64,000 bases of DNA, from positions 32,899,833 to 32,963,832 of the forward strand of contig NW_023998414.1 in NCBI RefSeq assembly GCF_014805625.2, in the 5' to 3' direction. Origin of the DNA: Glossina fuscipes. Its lineage: Eukaryota > Arthropoda > Insecta > Diptera > Glossinidae. The translations under genes were made by a program, and so were the position numbers. Positions 11,767-24,110 of this stretch are shown in pieces. Numbering within the stretch: position 1 is the stretch's first letter; each line of letters starts with the position of its first letter. Under the pieces are notes generated by a model. The model ran no database searches and was not told where the DNA came from. It saw nothing but the letters and a program-made list of their open reading frames with translations.

Positions 11767-12971
11767 TTTCTTTCTTCTATATCTTATCAATTGTCTAGAA
11801 TCGAACTAAAATTGCTTGTCGACTTTTTTCGAATTGTACAACAAGCTCTCTTTCAGTCTACTCTAAATTGCCATTTAGTAAGTTTTGAATTTCTTCAGCC
11901 GATTCGTATGATTCGCGGGGACTACTGCAAAACATTCATCGTTCACGAGATTAAAACTTTTTTCTACGAAATCACTCTCAAACTACTCCCTAACTGTTTC
12001 ATGACTTACTGCATTTGCAGTACAATTTCATTTGCACAAGTTGAGCTGAGTTTCTTCTCTTTTCCGATTAAAAGTGGAATATCTTAACATCCATCGCATT
12101 ATATTTTAATACATAGATACTGAACGATAAATATAAATTAAATATCGTACAAATTCTAATGTCTAAGCTATGTGTTAACGAAATGGAAAGGAAGCAAACA
12201 ATTGCACAGCAAAGAGATACGATTTGCAGAATCATTATTACTAAGCCTTGTCGATATAACCAATGAATATATTAATTTTCTCTATATTAATTAAGTAGCA
12301 GGTGTTTTATAAGGGAGTAAGGCAAGTGATCAAGAGTGGAAAACAAGTACTTCTTCACTTCAAATCAAGCAAATGATTATAAATATTTACTTATAATTTT
12401 TTTAATTTGATCTCGAAGAAAAAATTCACTCTCTATTTTTAGGATAAAATACAAGCGCTATTAATTTAAAGTAAAAAAAAAAAAATTAAAAATAAAAAAT
12501 ACGAAAACAAAATTAATAATTAAATACATAAATATAATAAATGAATGAATGAATAAAATAAATAGTATAAAGTGAAATAAAATAAAATTACCTTTAAGTT
12601 TTATAGATAATAAAAACTGATTCTCTTCTACTTTTGCTTTGCTATTCTCGCATATGTAAATTAGTCTTGTAAATATCCGTCCGTTACAAAATTTATGTAT
12701 GTATGTGCACAGTATTTGAATTTAGAAATACATAGAGAGAGAGAGATAGAGAGAAACGAAAAAGTGCATTTCATTCATATCGATGAACTATGAAATTCCA
12801 ACTATAATGCAGTGTAAAGCCATTTGAACGGATTAATTAGCTTTTACATAAGCACATCAGTACATCGGCATATTGGTACATCATCTATCACTGCATCATT
12901 TGAATGTCAATATGAAATGTGTTCAATGTTTACTAACACTGCTGCAACTCAACAAAAAAAAAAAAAAAAAT

Positions 12972-12978
<7 letters not shown>

Positions 12979-13011
<33 letters not shown>

Positions 13012-13012
13012 T

Positions 13013-13046
<34 letters not shown>
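12979..13046. repeat. Facing poly(A)29 and poly(T)32 tracts
   Basis: A29 (12979-13007), then TTTTTAA, then T32 (13015-13046). The tracts are an inverted repeat able to form a hairpin of almost 30 A:T pairs. It could be two poly(A) tails of oppositely oriented retroinsertions, or a replication or assembly artefact. Confidence 0.85.
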
Positions 13047-13409
13047 CATAACAAAATGTAAATAATTATTATAATATAATTAAAGAAAAAAAGAAAATAA
13101 TAATTAAACCTACACACCTACACACACACACACACATACACACGTAAACGAAAAGAACTAATATTCAAGACTTATAACTAACTAAACTAATTGTAGTTAA
13201 TGTTTTAGTATATAAAATAAATAAACTAAACGAACAAAGAAACAAAATCTAAACACAATTCTACACTATAAGGAAATTGAAACGGACATCAAGTTAATAT
13301 TAATAATACTTGCTAGTAATGGTAACTAACAATTAATAAAAACAATTTTTGTAGAATTTTTGAATATAACTAAAACAAAAATAACATTATCGTATATTGT
13401 AATCCAACA

Positions 13410-13424
13410 CCCCCCCCCCCCCCC
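13410..13424 (+). repeat. Poly(C)15 tract
   Basis: Fifteen C residues in an otherwise AT-rich intron. Homopolymer length is prone to sequencing error. Confidence 0.85.
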
Positions 13425-14629
13425 GCTCCCACCCTTTCCGCCTTCCCCAATACTCCATTCCATATCCATTAATATAGTGCAAAAGCTTGCTGCAACAGAA
13501 AGAAAAATGATTTAAAAAGAAAAAAACGAAATTTATTTCTTCTCGTTTAATTACATTAATTTTTTTTTTAAGACCACAAGCCCAAGGCTTCAAAGATTAA
13601 TATAATTGAAAATAATGAAAGCAAAAGTGGATTAAATGGGAAAATTTCCAAAGATTTTATTAGACATCTTCAACTTGTTTTACACCTTTTACTTACTACT
13701 TACTTGGTGCTATCGCTTCTAATATGCAAGAAATGCGCCCCGATGCAGGCAACACAAACGCCTGTATAAACTGTATAAACATGTTTGAATTAGAATGGAA
13801 TTCCAATTCTCTTATTCATGTCCGCTTGCCCGGCATTTGTTCGCCCTTGTTATTGAAATACTTCGGCTCTCCGAATCTAATCCAATTAGAAATTGATTCC
13901 AATCTACGCCCATATTGGTCTAGAAAATTGCGAGAGGTTTTTATAAAACCATTTTTTTTTTTGAAAAAAATGGGCATGACTGGCCTCTAAATCTGCCGAT
14001 GTTAGCTGAAAGAGAAATTGACTTATAACATATATAGACTTATAAGAGAAATTGAATAAAACAATAAATAAAAATAAAAAAATATGACGTCAGATATGAC
14101 GACATTAGACAAAGAAACTCCTTTGTCAGCTGAACTGTGATTTAATCGAAATACTAACGGATGATAGTTCTTGCAAAGGGCTTATCTTACGTTTAAGAAA
14201 TTTCGATACGAGTTTAAACTGAGACACCAATTACGTAACAGAGAAATTGGAATGCATAACAAGACTTGACGTATATCTAAAGAGTTTTCTACGAAAGTAA
14301 ACCGAATACGAAACGAGGAGAATGCAGTGCATATGCTTCTTATGATGCCAAAGAATATTGCGTTTTGCAGAATTATGAGTTAGAAACACAAAATATCAGT
14401 TAATCCACTGAGTGAGTTTCACAATCGTTTGTTTTTTTTTTGTTTTTTGACGTTTTTAAAGCAGTTAAGCGAGAAGAACTACTTAATAAATCGGATAATA
14501 AATCATTTTTCCTATGTAAAAACATCAAATCTCTGTAATTAATTTAAATTTATTATGTTAATATATGCATATGTTTATTGTATACGTATAAATGCAAAAA
14601 AATTTTTTATATGTTTTTTATTTCATTTT

Positions 14630-14661
<32 letters not shown>

Positions 14662-14826
14662 AATATTTTTTTTTTTTCTTGAACTTTGCTTTTATTTTTG
14701 CGTTTTATGCTTCATTTTATGTAAAACGATGCTGCTGTGTTCGCTCTGCTTCGTCCATGTTTAAAACAAAAAAAAAAAAAAAACAAAAAAAAATGTTTGT
14801 AACAAAAATTCACTAAATCAATACAG

Positions 14827-15746
14827 TTAACAGTGGTCAGACGCATAATTCCTATAATCCTAGTGCCCCACCAGCTCCAAATAGTGGTGGCGGAGGCAAT
14901 AGTGCTGGATATGGTGGCGGTTTTTCGGCTGGTGGCCATAGCTTATATCCCAGTCTGCCTACCGACACCAATAGTGGTGGCGTCAGCGGCGGCGCTGGCG
15001 GTTATCGCCCCTACGGCGGTGGTAGTAATGGCGGATATCAACCTGGCGGATATCAACCTGGCGGATATCAACCCGGCGGTTATCAACCGGGCGGTGGCTA
15101 TGTACCCCCCAATCATCCTAGCGGTGGTTACGTGCCATCAGCGCCTGGTTATGGCGGCCGAGGCGGCTACTCTGGTGGTAATGGCGGTGGTGCGGGAAGC
15201 GGAGGCTACACTCCATCTAAACCGAAAGAGAAAGACAGCAACGGTTTCTTCTCTAGCTTTTTCTCTAATCCGGCCGTAAGTCAGGCAGTTACTGGCATAA
15301 TTGCCGGTCAGATTGCAAGTACATTACGAGGTGGTGGTGCGGGTGGTAATCAAGGCATGCAACAACCTAGTGGTGGTTACGGTGGTGGTGGTGCACCTTC
15401 CTCTTCTTCGCCTGGCAGCAATTTCCTGGGCGGACTTTTAACGAACGTTTTAACGGGCGCAGGCGGCAGCGGTCACGGAACGCCAAGTAGCAGTGGTAGC
15501 AGCGCCAGCAATTTCTTAGGCAGTCTCTTAAGCGGAGGTGGCACTGGCGGAAATCGTGGCAGCAGCTCTGGCACTAGCGGTGGTCTTGGCGATATTTTCA
15601 GCTCTCGCAATTTCGGAGGACTTTTCAGTGAGAATCCTTCTTCACGCAGCGGGTCGTCCGGCTCTTCCCAACCCGCTAGCTCTAGCGGTCCAAAAAGCTA
15701 TCCTACTCAACCCCCTATGAATGGTAACTATTATAATATGGGCTAA
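14827..15746 (+). CDS. Alternative terminal exon B of the secreted protein, Gly/Ser-rich tail
   Basis: The acceptor AATACAG at 14825-14826 is the only nearby AG that continues phase 1 from exon 2; two other AGs within 14 bases would shift the frame. The frame stays open to TAA at 15744-15746, giving a 397-residue protein. The exon is strikingly GC-rich for this window and is dominated by Gly, Ser, Tyr, Pro and Asn. Four tandem copies of a GGYQP-type pentapeptide lie at 15033-15092. A charged patch (PSKPKEKDSN) precedes a short less-repetitive segment (FFSSFFSNPAVSQAVTGII) that could be an amphipathic helix. Two related NFLG-x-LL motifs follow. There is no cysteine and no hydrophobic C-terminal tail, so unlike exon A this form should be released. 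A role in cuticle or extracellular matrix is only a guess from composition. Confidence 0.78.
15033..15092 (+). repeat. Coding 15-bp tandem repeat (GGYQP x4)
   Basis: Four in-frame copies of GGATATCAACCTGGC. The first two are identical and the last two differ mostly at third codon positions, so the peptide is kept. Confidence 0.9.
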
Positions 15747-16175
15747 CGTTATTACGTGTTACCCCGTTATAAGCATAAGCCATTGTTCTATTTTAACTAA
15801 AAAGTGTAGAGAAACTTAACTCTTTATTTTCAAACTATTTTATTGTTGTTATCTTCAATTTCTTATAAAACTCAAGCATTCTCTATATAAAGAATTTAGT
15901 GCATAAGTTATAATCATTTGGTACGCATGCAAAATATTCAACCTTGTTATACTCTATAATAATGCTCCATTTGATTTTTTCCTTTCTTCTTTTGTGTGAT
16001 TATTATTATTATTATTATTATTATTTTTCTTCTTATTTTCTTGTTGTTTTATATATCAAAAATTCCAAATAATTCTATAATAAATTAATTGTTAAAGAAC
16101 AATGCAGTTAATAATTGTAAATAACATTAAATAATATAGAATGATTTAATAAATATAGTGATGAATAATGATCAT
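15747..16175 (+). terminator. 3' UTR and poly(A) signals of terminal exon B
   Basis: AT-rich sequence after the stop, with an ATT-triplet run at about 16001-16025 and AATAAA hexamers at 16079-16084 and 16148-16153. The second is the better distal end candidate. The true cleavage site cannot be seen from sequence alone. Confidence 0.5.
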
Positions 16176-16889
16176 TAACTGATGAAGTTTCTCATTTCAT
16201 GGATACAATCAGAAACGAAGTAAGTAAGAAAAAATTTAATATAATAAAAGAGCGTAACCACTACTCGCCCTTTATTCCCAAAAAAAAAAAAAAAAAAAAA
16301 TCACCTAAAACAGTTTTGATGCGCTCCGATAACGTAATACGATCGCAAAATGCGTTAATTATTGCAGACATTTAATCTAAAATGTTGTTTGAATTGGTTC
16401 TAGAGATTATAAAAAGTTTCGATGACACGGCTTAGTAACAAACAATTAAAAAGGGGAAAGACAATGCTTTTAACCTATCGAAGCACTTGATTGGATATGT
16501 ATATGGCTGGATTGGTAACATTACTGGACATTGCTCACTTAAATATATGAAAAGACCGAGGATATGTAAAGTAGTGAGTCTTTCCATGAGTCGCCGAATA
16601 GATAGAAATCGGATCCAAGTCTCAATGCGGTAGAGTTTACTTTGATCGTAGGTATAGGATAACGCCCATCGATTGTGATACAAATTGGCTTATCTCTATC
16701 ATTCAACAGTGGGTAATTAGTCATATAATAAAAACAAGAAAAAAAGTATTATTAAATTATTATTTAAACAAATTGTTAATATGTATCAAAATAATATCAA
16801 AAATCTATTTTATATATATTTAGTTGCATTATTGTTATTATTATATCCATCATGGAAGTTTTGTAAAGCCCGGAAGGAAGCATGAGGGA

Positions 16890-17290
16890 CCCCACAAAAT
16901 ATGTATATTCATGATAAGCACCAAATTCTAGATCGATCTAAGCATGTCCGTCTGTCCGTCTGTGTAAAATCTGTTGTAAACGTTATCCTGGCCGCTATCG
17001 ACTTCAAATTTGGCAGCACAGTTGGGTATTTTCGAAAGCAGGCTGCTATTGAAAATGAGCCAAATCGCTTGAAGAATACGTCAACAGCACCACGTAAACT
17101 GAAAGCATCTCTGTTTTTCAAAAGCAATAAAAAAATGTTGTTTTTCTTATTACCCATAAGCTATAACAACTAAATGTACAAAAATATTCTATCGCCGATG
17201 TTGTAGCATTTGTGCACAAAAATGGAAAATATTGACCACGCCTACCCAGTGTCATAATGTATCGAAAATTAATTGGTTTTTTTTCAATAT
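16890..17290 (+). repeat. CCGTCTGTCCG interspersed repeat copy, long form
   Basis: Begins with GATCGATCTAAGCATGTCCG followed by TCTGTCCGTCTGTGT, then a body shared with the copies near 45.6 and 63.4 kb: a 'tcaaatttggcagcaca' segment, a 'gagccaaatcg' segment, a 'ttcaaaa...ttttctta-ttaccc' segment and a 'ccacgcctaccca' segment. A second partial unit follows at about 17330-17540 with CCCGTGTGTTCGTCTGTCC. Confidence 0.75.
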
Positions 17291-17329
17291 CTTTGTAATG
17301 CGCAGAAACGCAAAGCTTCAAAAATCGCA

Positions 17330-17540
17330 AAAATTATACAAATTCTTGGCCAGTGTCAAATTTGGAGTGAACCTAAACATGCCCGTGTGTTCGTCTGTCC
17401 ATCCGTAGGTTTGCATAACTTTGTAGTATTTTTGGTAAACACTCTCCCGTTAGCGAAAATGAAGATATCGCCTACAAATTTGCCAAAGAATTTCGGAATT
17501 GACCTAAACTTTTCAAAGAACACGCGTTAATTGCTAATTA
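17330..17540 (+). repeat. CCGTCTGTCCG interspersed repeat copy, partial
   Basis: Contains 'gtgaacctaaacatgcccg' followed by TGTGTTCGTCTGTCCATCCG, a diverged form of the repeat core, directly after the preceding copy and in the same direction. Confidence 0.55.
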
Positions 17541-20500
17541 AGTACCGCTAGGTAAGTAAGTAAGTAATTTCTTCTATCTCTATCTCTTCTTGCTATCAGA
17601 TGACCGGAAAATCCAAAAGATTTGATATTCGACTTTTCATGCATTCAAGTAAATGCAGTTGGACTTTTAATTTTTCTGTATAAAGCCCATCCATAGGAAT
17701 ACAAGAATATGAGAACTTGATCAATGATGCTCAGAATGCTTGAAGTGTCCTTTTATCTGTCTATAGAAATTATATAACGAATTAGATTTCATTTAACGCA
17801 CTCGCACTCGCACTCGTTGATACGTAAACATTTTGCTCTTTTTCATTTTCTCTTTTGTTTTTTTGTTTTTTTTTTTTTCAATTCCATATTTATATAGAAA
17901 AGACTTTTCCTTTAATTCGCATTTCAAGGACTTTCTCAATCTTAAATTCAATTGATTTTATTGCGAAAAGGAATTGCTTTCTAAAACTCCATGTTCCGCA
18001 TAAATTTGCATTTAACAGTTTTAAACTTCGCACACATACAAACACACGACACACGACACACCAATTTAAAAAAAAAAAAAAAAAAAAAAAGCGAAATTGC
18101 GAAAAATGAAGTCTAACCTACTAAACCAATTTTTGCATTCACTTTATACTCGATAAAATGTATAAAACCAATACTGCAGTGAAGAGTAGCAGGGAGCAGA
18201 ACAGAAGCCGGTCAAACATATCATAACACCAAAAAAATAAATAAAAAAAAAAAAACAGCTTTCGGAAGCTTTACAAAGGTCAGTAATATCGAAAGCAACA
18301 AATGTGTCGCAGAGTGAATAGCAGACATTGTACGGACACAAATGACTTTGTAAATTATGAAACAAAGAGTTTTTGGCCATTAGGGCTTTAAAAATCTCAA
18401 CTCTACCACAATGCAGTGTGGAAAAGCTAAAATGCTAGGTTGGATGGAAAGTACTGTCGTTTCTTCCACTTAGCTTTTCGGCAAATTTCGCCGTCGCGAC
18501 TGTAGCAAACGGTAAGACAACAACATATACATGTACATATGTTTTAGGAGAACGCACTCCTGCTTCAACAGACATTGCCCATGAATGCAAATCTATGTCG
18601 ATCAAACTGGACATTTTCATATGCATTGGATTGGAGCGACACTTTACCAATGGAGGCCAGTTTATGGTTCACGATATCGAGTAAAGTCGATAGGTGGAAA
18701 TTATGAAGAGTGTGCATCCGTCGATGACGTATGCGTTTTTCTTGGCATTCAATGAAAAATCCTTTGACATATATTCAAATTACCATAAACCCTGCCCTGT
18801 TTGCAAGCCATGATGAGTACTTCTTATGAAATCCATAAGGTCCGCCCTTACTGAGTATATTCACTACCATTACGCATTAAAAGTCGAACCGAACGTCTCT
18901 AACCTTTGAAAAGGCAATACAAGCTCAAATAAGCCTCATAAGGTCAACCGGCATAAAAATGAGATGAACCAAGAAAAACTGATGATGATGCGGTAGATAG
19001 ATATTATAAAGTGATTTTAATTGTTTGAAGTGTGAGAAGAAAACTCGGAAAATGCTTTTAAAAAGTTATTCATTGTCTTTAGTATAGTTTTGTTTTCTCT
19101 TTCAATTTTTAAAATTAGACTAAGCCACGCAATGACGAGTAGTCGGACTTTAGCTCGCTTAAGCTCTAAACTTTCAATTCTAAAGCACGGGAATTGTTTA
19201 AACACCTCTATGATAATGAAATCCATGATAGAGTTATTGTATCCGTCATTTTTTTTAAAAAATGCTTACGGAAAGCAATGTAATCGTACTCCACTTCTAC
19301 TCGTCATGCAAGAGATACGTGTGACGTGTTAGGAGATTGTCAATACACTTTTCAATTGCATATGTTGCGCAATTGTGTATTGATGGACTATTTTCAATAG
19401 TGTTGGTTTTTCGATGTCGGCTTAGTCTCATTTCCTGTAAGAACTTCTTTCTTCATATTCCTTCATTACGCCGATAAATGTTGAGTTCTAACACTACTTA
19501 AAATATATAAGTAAATCGAATATTTTCTCACGTTTATGATACATTTGACAATTCTTCCTTCGCATAAACTGTTACGTTAAGCATAACATCGTCTCAACGA
19601 ATTAGTAAACTGTTCCACGCCAGGCATTCATTCCATTTAAAACATAATAGATTAAAAGTCTTCTCTTCTTATTTATATTCTTATAAAATAGTTAAGCACT
19701 TTTCACACTACCGAACACCGAACATGTATATGTATTTGAAATTCTTGGAAAGTCGCTGTTCCAGAGAGCTAAAAAGCTTTTCCCTAACTATGCGAGTGCT
19801 TTAATATATGCTGCAGTATGTTGTCTTTTTCAATTTAAACCAATTGACTCAACTCAATTCAAGTTAAGCCGAATCTTGGATAAACATAAGCACATAAGCG
19901 GTACAAGTGTCATTGGCTGCGCTTATTTTCATCTCGTATTATTACTATTGGGTTTTTAAACACTTACCCCACCTTTCATGTGGTTAGCGTTGTGTCTCAA
20001 CGGGCGATAATAAAAAAACTCCTCATAAGAATAACAAAGTCATTCCATGGGATTCCGAAAGCAGATAAGTGAATATGAAGAAAGCATACAAAATTTTATT
20101 ACGTAAGTAAATCATGATTTCAGTTTTGCAACTCAAACGGCTATTGCTTGAGTAGTTATTAGTGGTTTTTTCAGTCTCAGCATATTATGGAAATTTTGTC
20201 CCAACTATCTTAACGCAGGCAATCTATCGAGCTTTGATTTGCTTGATTGAAACTGTTAACGGCGGCCGGTTGAATCAAGTCAAGCAAAATTTCTCGCTGA
20301 TCCCGCTGGTATCCATCTATGATGATAGTCTTCACCTGGCTGCCCTTCAATAGCGAAAATAGAAAACTTTCTTTCGCTTTTTTTCGTTATGAAGCTTACA
20401 ATGGAACGCCATCTTGTAATTAAAGTATGCTTTAAACAGAAAATGCTGTAGCAACTGATGGATGCGAAAAAGACGAAGCTTTCCCGCGATATGTTGGAGA

Positions 20501-21513
20501 AACCAGCGCCACCTTTTAGCAAAATGATGCATTATGGTCTACCAAACTTTCATAAGTCCTTTTATGTGCTTTTTTTACAACTTGAAAAGCTATGCAGCCT
20601 ATAATGAGTTTGGTCTCTCACCCTATGGCCGCCCTAAACTTAATAAATTATACTAAAATTTTGCTAAAGGTAAAAGGCAGCTTTGACACTCCAAACAAAT
20701 ACATAAGGAATGTGAAATATTTTGTTAAATGCGGGCATGGACCGTTTATGTAAATATCTCTTACAGGTTGGTAGCTACATTTTACGATACGAGCATTGCA
20801 GCATTGTGTTTATCGACAGGCTATGCAGCGCCTTGTTAATGTGTATCTGAAGTTTCAGACAAAACTTTACAACAATTTGTTGCTTATAGTAATGAGCGCT
20901 ACGAACGTTCGGACGACGAATTTCTAAAATCTGTAGCAAGACTATCTTAGCTAACTGAAGTTTGGCGTACAAACCAGGTACATAGTAAATATATGTTTAT
21001 TTTATATAATTTTCCAATTCCAATGCCAATTCCAACCTATTAATTGAAAAATCAGTTTCTCGATTGAAAATCGAAAATCGAATAGCAATGTGTAATCAAA
21101 CAATGTCTCTCCGATAACAGTTCCTTCACTCAACAATTGATGAAACGAAAAATTAATGCAATTTAAGACCAGATTCTGATTTCGAAAGTATTCCATTACT
21201 TCAAGCTTTTGTATGAAATGTGATGAGCAGAGCGGGTATCAATTGAACAAGATATGTGCATGTCCCTGTAAATGTGACATAGTTAGAGTCGTTCTCTTAC
21301 TCGCTCGCTACTTTTCATTCTCATTATTTAAGAACCAATGACTCTGCTAAATGTTTTACTCGTTTCACAACCTAACAGCAAAAGTTCACCGTTTGTTAGC
21401 AAGCGTACCATGGTAACATATTCATTCGGGCATTATATGTATGTAAAATATCTGCACATTCATAAAGTTTTCGATCATTTTACTTTTAGAAAAACTTATA
21501 TTATACGGAGAAC

Positions 21514-21780
21514 TATACCCTACGTCAGTATATACCAGAAACAGTTCGGGTGCATGCAACGCTCAGAAGGCCTTGAGATGGACACATCTTTGCCGAAAGT
21601 GATTCTGAATCGATTTAAACTTGTTTGTCCGTCTGTCCATCTGTCTACATTGTTTGTATTGTACTCAACCTAATAGTCGTGATTTTTAAGATATTTGGAT
21701 AAAATTTCGGACACCGATATTTTTCGGCCCAAAGACAAACGCTATTAAAAATATATCGGATCGGAACACATTTTCGGTCA
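21514..21780 (+). repeat. CCGTCTGTCCG interspersed repeat copy
   Basis: Starts at a TATACCC motif. It contains 'ttctgaatcgatttaaactt' then GTTTGTCCGTCTGTCCATC, and a tail ('gcccaaagacaaacgctatt', 'gatcggaacacattttcgg') that aligns with the copies at 44.1 and 57.0 kb. It ends at a 25-base poly(T). Confidence 0.75.
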
Positions 21781-23689
21781 TTTTTTTTTTTTTTTTTTTT
21801 TTTTTGCATTAACATACTATTTTGAAGAGTCGCTATATGAATAAGTAACGGCATTAATCCAAGTGGTTTAGCGTGTTCATCTATAGTGTGTTTACTTGTT
21901 TATATATACATTAGTTTATTACTTGGATAAACAGCGAGAATTTTGATTGTGAATGAACACGTTTGCACATTGCAATGATTTGCTTTCAAGGAGGAAACTT
22001 GAATACAACTCTTGCTTAATTAAATAACGGAAATAAATAAATAATTGATCAAGCGACTAGTATTACACTAGTGGTAAAAAGATATTTTATGTATTTCTTC
22101 CTGTTAATTGAAATAGATAAAGACTCAGCGGTTTGCATACCAATTTTGTCATTCTTGTTAGAAACGTTCGGAAACATTTGTCGGCGACATTTTCAAGCAT
22201 ATATATATTCATTATACATATGTATATATATATATATCAGTGAGTGATGTTGAGCAAAAAAACAATATATATATATATATATATATATGTATACGTATAT
22301 GTATATGTATGCGTATAATTATATACATATAATTTTGATGATATCAATATTTTCGTTTGAGCGATTCTTCATTCGTACCTCTCCGGTAATTATAAGAATA
22401 CCGAATATGGGAAATTTAAATATAAAGTTGAAAGTTGAAATTTTTGGAAATCGAGGCACAAAAACGCATACACTAATAATAAAAGCGAGAGCAATCTCTT
22501 AAAGACATCCAGGTTTTTATTTTCACTAGCAAAGGATGAACTTGTATAAAATGACTACTCTTTCGTTCTAAGATGCGATAATTTGCTTCAAAGACCTTGT
22601 TGGTCAAGGGAAATTGATTGCCGTTCCCGTTTACTTATTATTTACTTATTAACTATTGCTAACGCATTAATTGCTAAACAACTTGAGCCAGAAAGCTGAA
22701 AGCAAGCCAAACATTATAACTTAGTGTTCGTAATAGATATTAGTTGGAAACTCGGTGCAAATTTGTCCGAGGATCGAAAACACAAAAATTTCAATGCAAA
22801 AATATTTGTTGCTCGCTTCTAAAGGCATTCCTGACAGACCACAATTTGTAGCTTTCTGCTTATGCGAAGCATTGAACTAAAACATGGTACAAATTTTGTG
22901 GAGGATGTGCTTCAAGGTCAATCTGAAAATGGATACCATTAACCGGCTCTTACGCACGCATCTAACAAAGTAGGTAAAATATGTCAAACTTTCTTTCGCT
23001 GACTGAATATAACTTTCTTTCTTCCTCAGATAATACATATTCCCCGACTCGGACTACCCTTATCCAGATAATACATATTCCTCTCCCCTTGCTGAATTTC
23101 GCTACACATAATTAAAATACAAATAAATCTTATAGCTTTGACGTGATGGCAGCATCTTTGCTGCCTGTACTTACTTACTTACTTGTGCATCTGTATCTAC
23201 CTCGAAAATTCGAGATTTAAATCATTCAGTTTAATCGATTTGTAATTTCATTGAAAAACTTTTAAAATTATTTACTTAACCATATAAGTATATATATAAC
23301 CATTAAGTATAAAAAGAAAGACTAGTAATTAAATCAAAATTTTCTTCATATATAAAATACACATTCCCGCCGATTTCAAAACCAACTAACAAAAGTCAAA
23401 TGTTAGCATATATGGTATCGCAAGATTTAACCTGAATTTTTTGTAAAATTATATCGACAATTGTATTCTCGATAGGGAGAAGACAATAATTCCATCTGCC
23501 GCAACTGCAGCATTCGCCTCCCTTCATAAGAAATCGTAAAATCAAAGTCTTATACTTACACACATACATTTTTACATGAATATTACATCCTGGAAGGATA
23601 ACTGCTTCGAAAGGATAAGAAAGCGCACGTTCAATATAAAGGTTAACAAGCAGAAAAATTATATTCAGGTTATGACCGAATATTGTGCA

Positions 23690-24110
23690 CCCATCACCGT
23701 TATTCTAAAAAGGCAAGAATAAAATAAATAAATAAATAAAAGAACTAAATTTTCATACGCATTACCATACCCGTTATCCTTGCACACATACTACGCAGCT
23801 AGGCAGGCGGACAAATGGACAGACACAGAAATGGACATGCTTAGAGGTATTAGAAATTTGAAATTTACTCGCAATTTATATTATTTATGGGGTTATTTCT
23901 CCGCATCAATTTTTTTTCATTTTTGTACAGATACTATAGCATCGCCCATAGAATATACGTTTTGGCTAACGTTTAAAACATCATTTTCCTTTTCTTTTGA
24001 AAAACATAGGTATTCTCATTTTAGATAGTAGCGTCTTCTTCGACTGATTCGATCCATTTGCAATACCAACCTGCATAGTAAGAACTATCAATGTTTCTAC
24101 CAGATTTAAA
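23690..24110 (-). repeat. Interspersed repeat copy, minus orientation, diverged
   Basis: Contains 'gacaaatggacagacacag' and 'atggacatgcttagaggt', the reverse complement of the core, and at 24040-24080 'tgattcgatccatttgcaat' followed by 'accaacctgc', which aligns with the copies at 29.6 and 39.9 kb. Confidence 0.5.

Larger units (their letters stand above)
5489..14826 (+). other. 3' UTR of exon A, then intron up to terminal exon B
   Basis: This 9.3 kb stretch has no supported exon. The first 250-330 bases are probably the 3' UTR of the short isoform. The rest is intron for the long isoform, which would splice from 1273 across 13.6 kb to 14827. It holds GA, AC and ATT microsatellites, a tRNA-like element at 11693-11766, a facing poly(A)/poly(T) pair at 12979-13046 and a poly(C) run at 13410-13424. 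Open frames here are short and lack plausible splice sites or recognisable domains. Confidence 0.5.

Noticed and set aside
14833..15279. 148-residue Ile/Val/Ala-rich frame
   Set aside because: Out-of-frame shadow of terminal exon B; Gly codons read in the second frame give Val/Ala.
15538..15720. Ala-rich frame overlapping exon B
   Set aside because: Out-of-frame shadow of the Gly/Ser repeats.
16901..17173. 90-residue frame and its antisense partner
   Set aside because: They lie inside an interspersed-repeat copy, so they are not genes.
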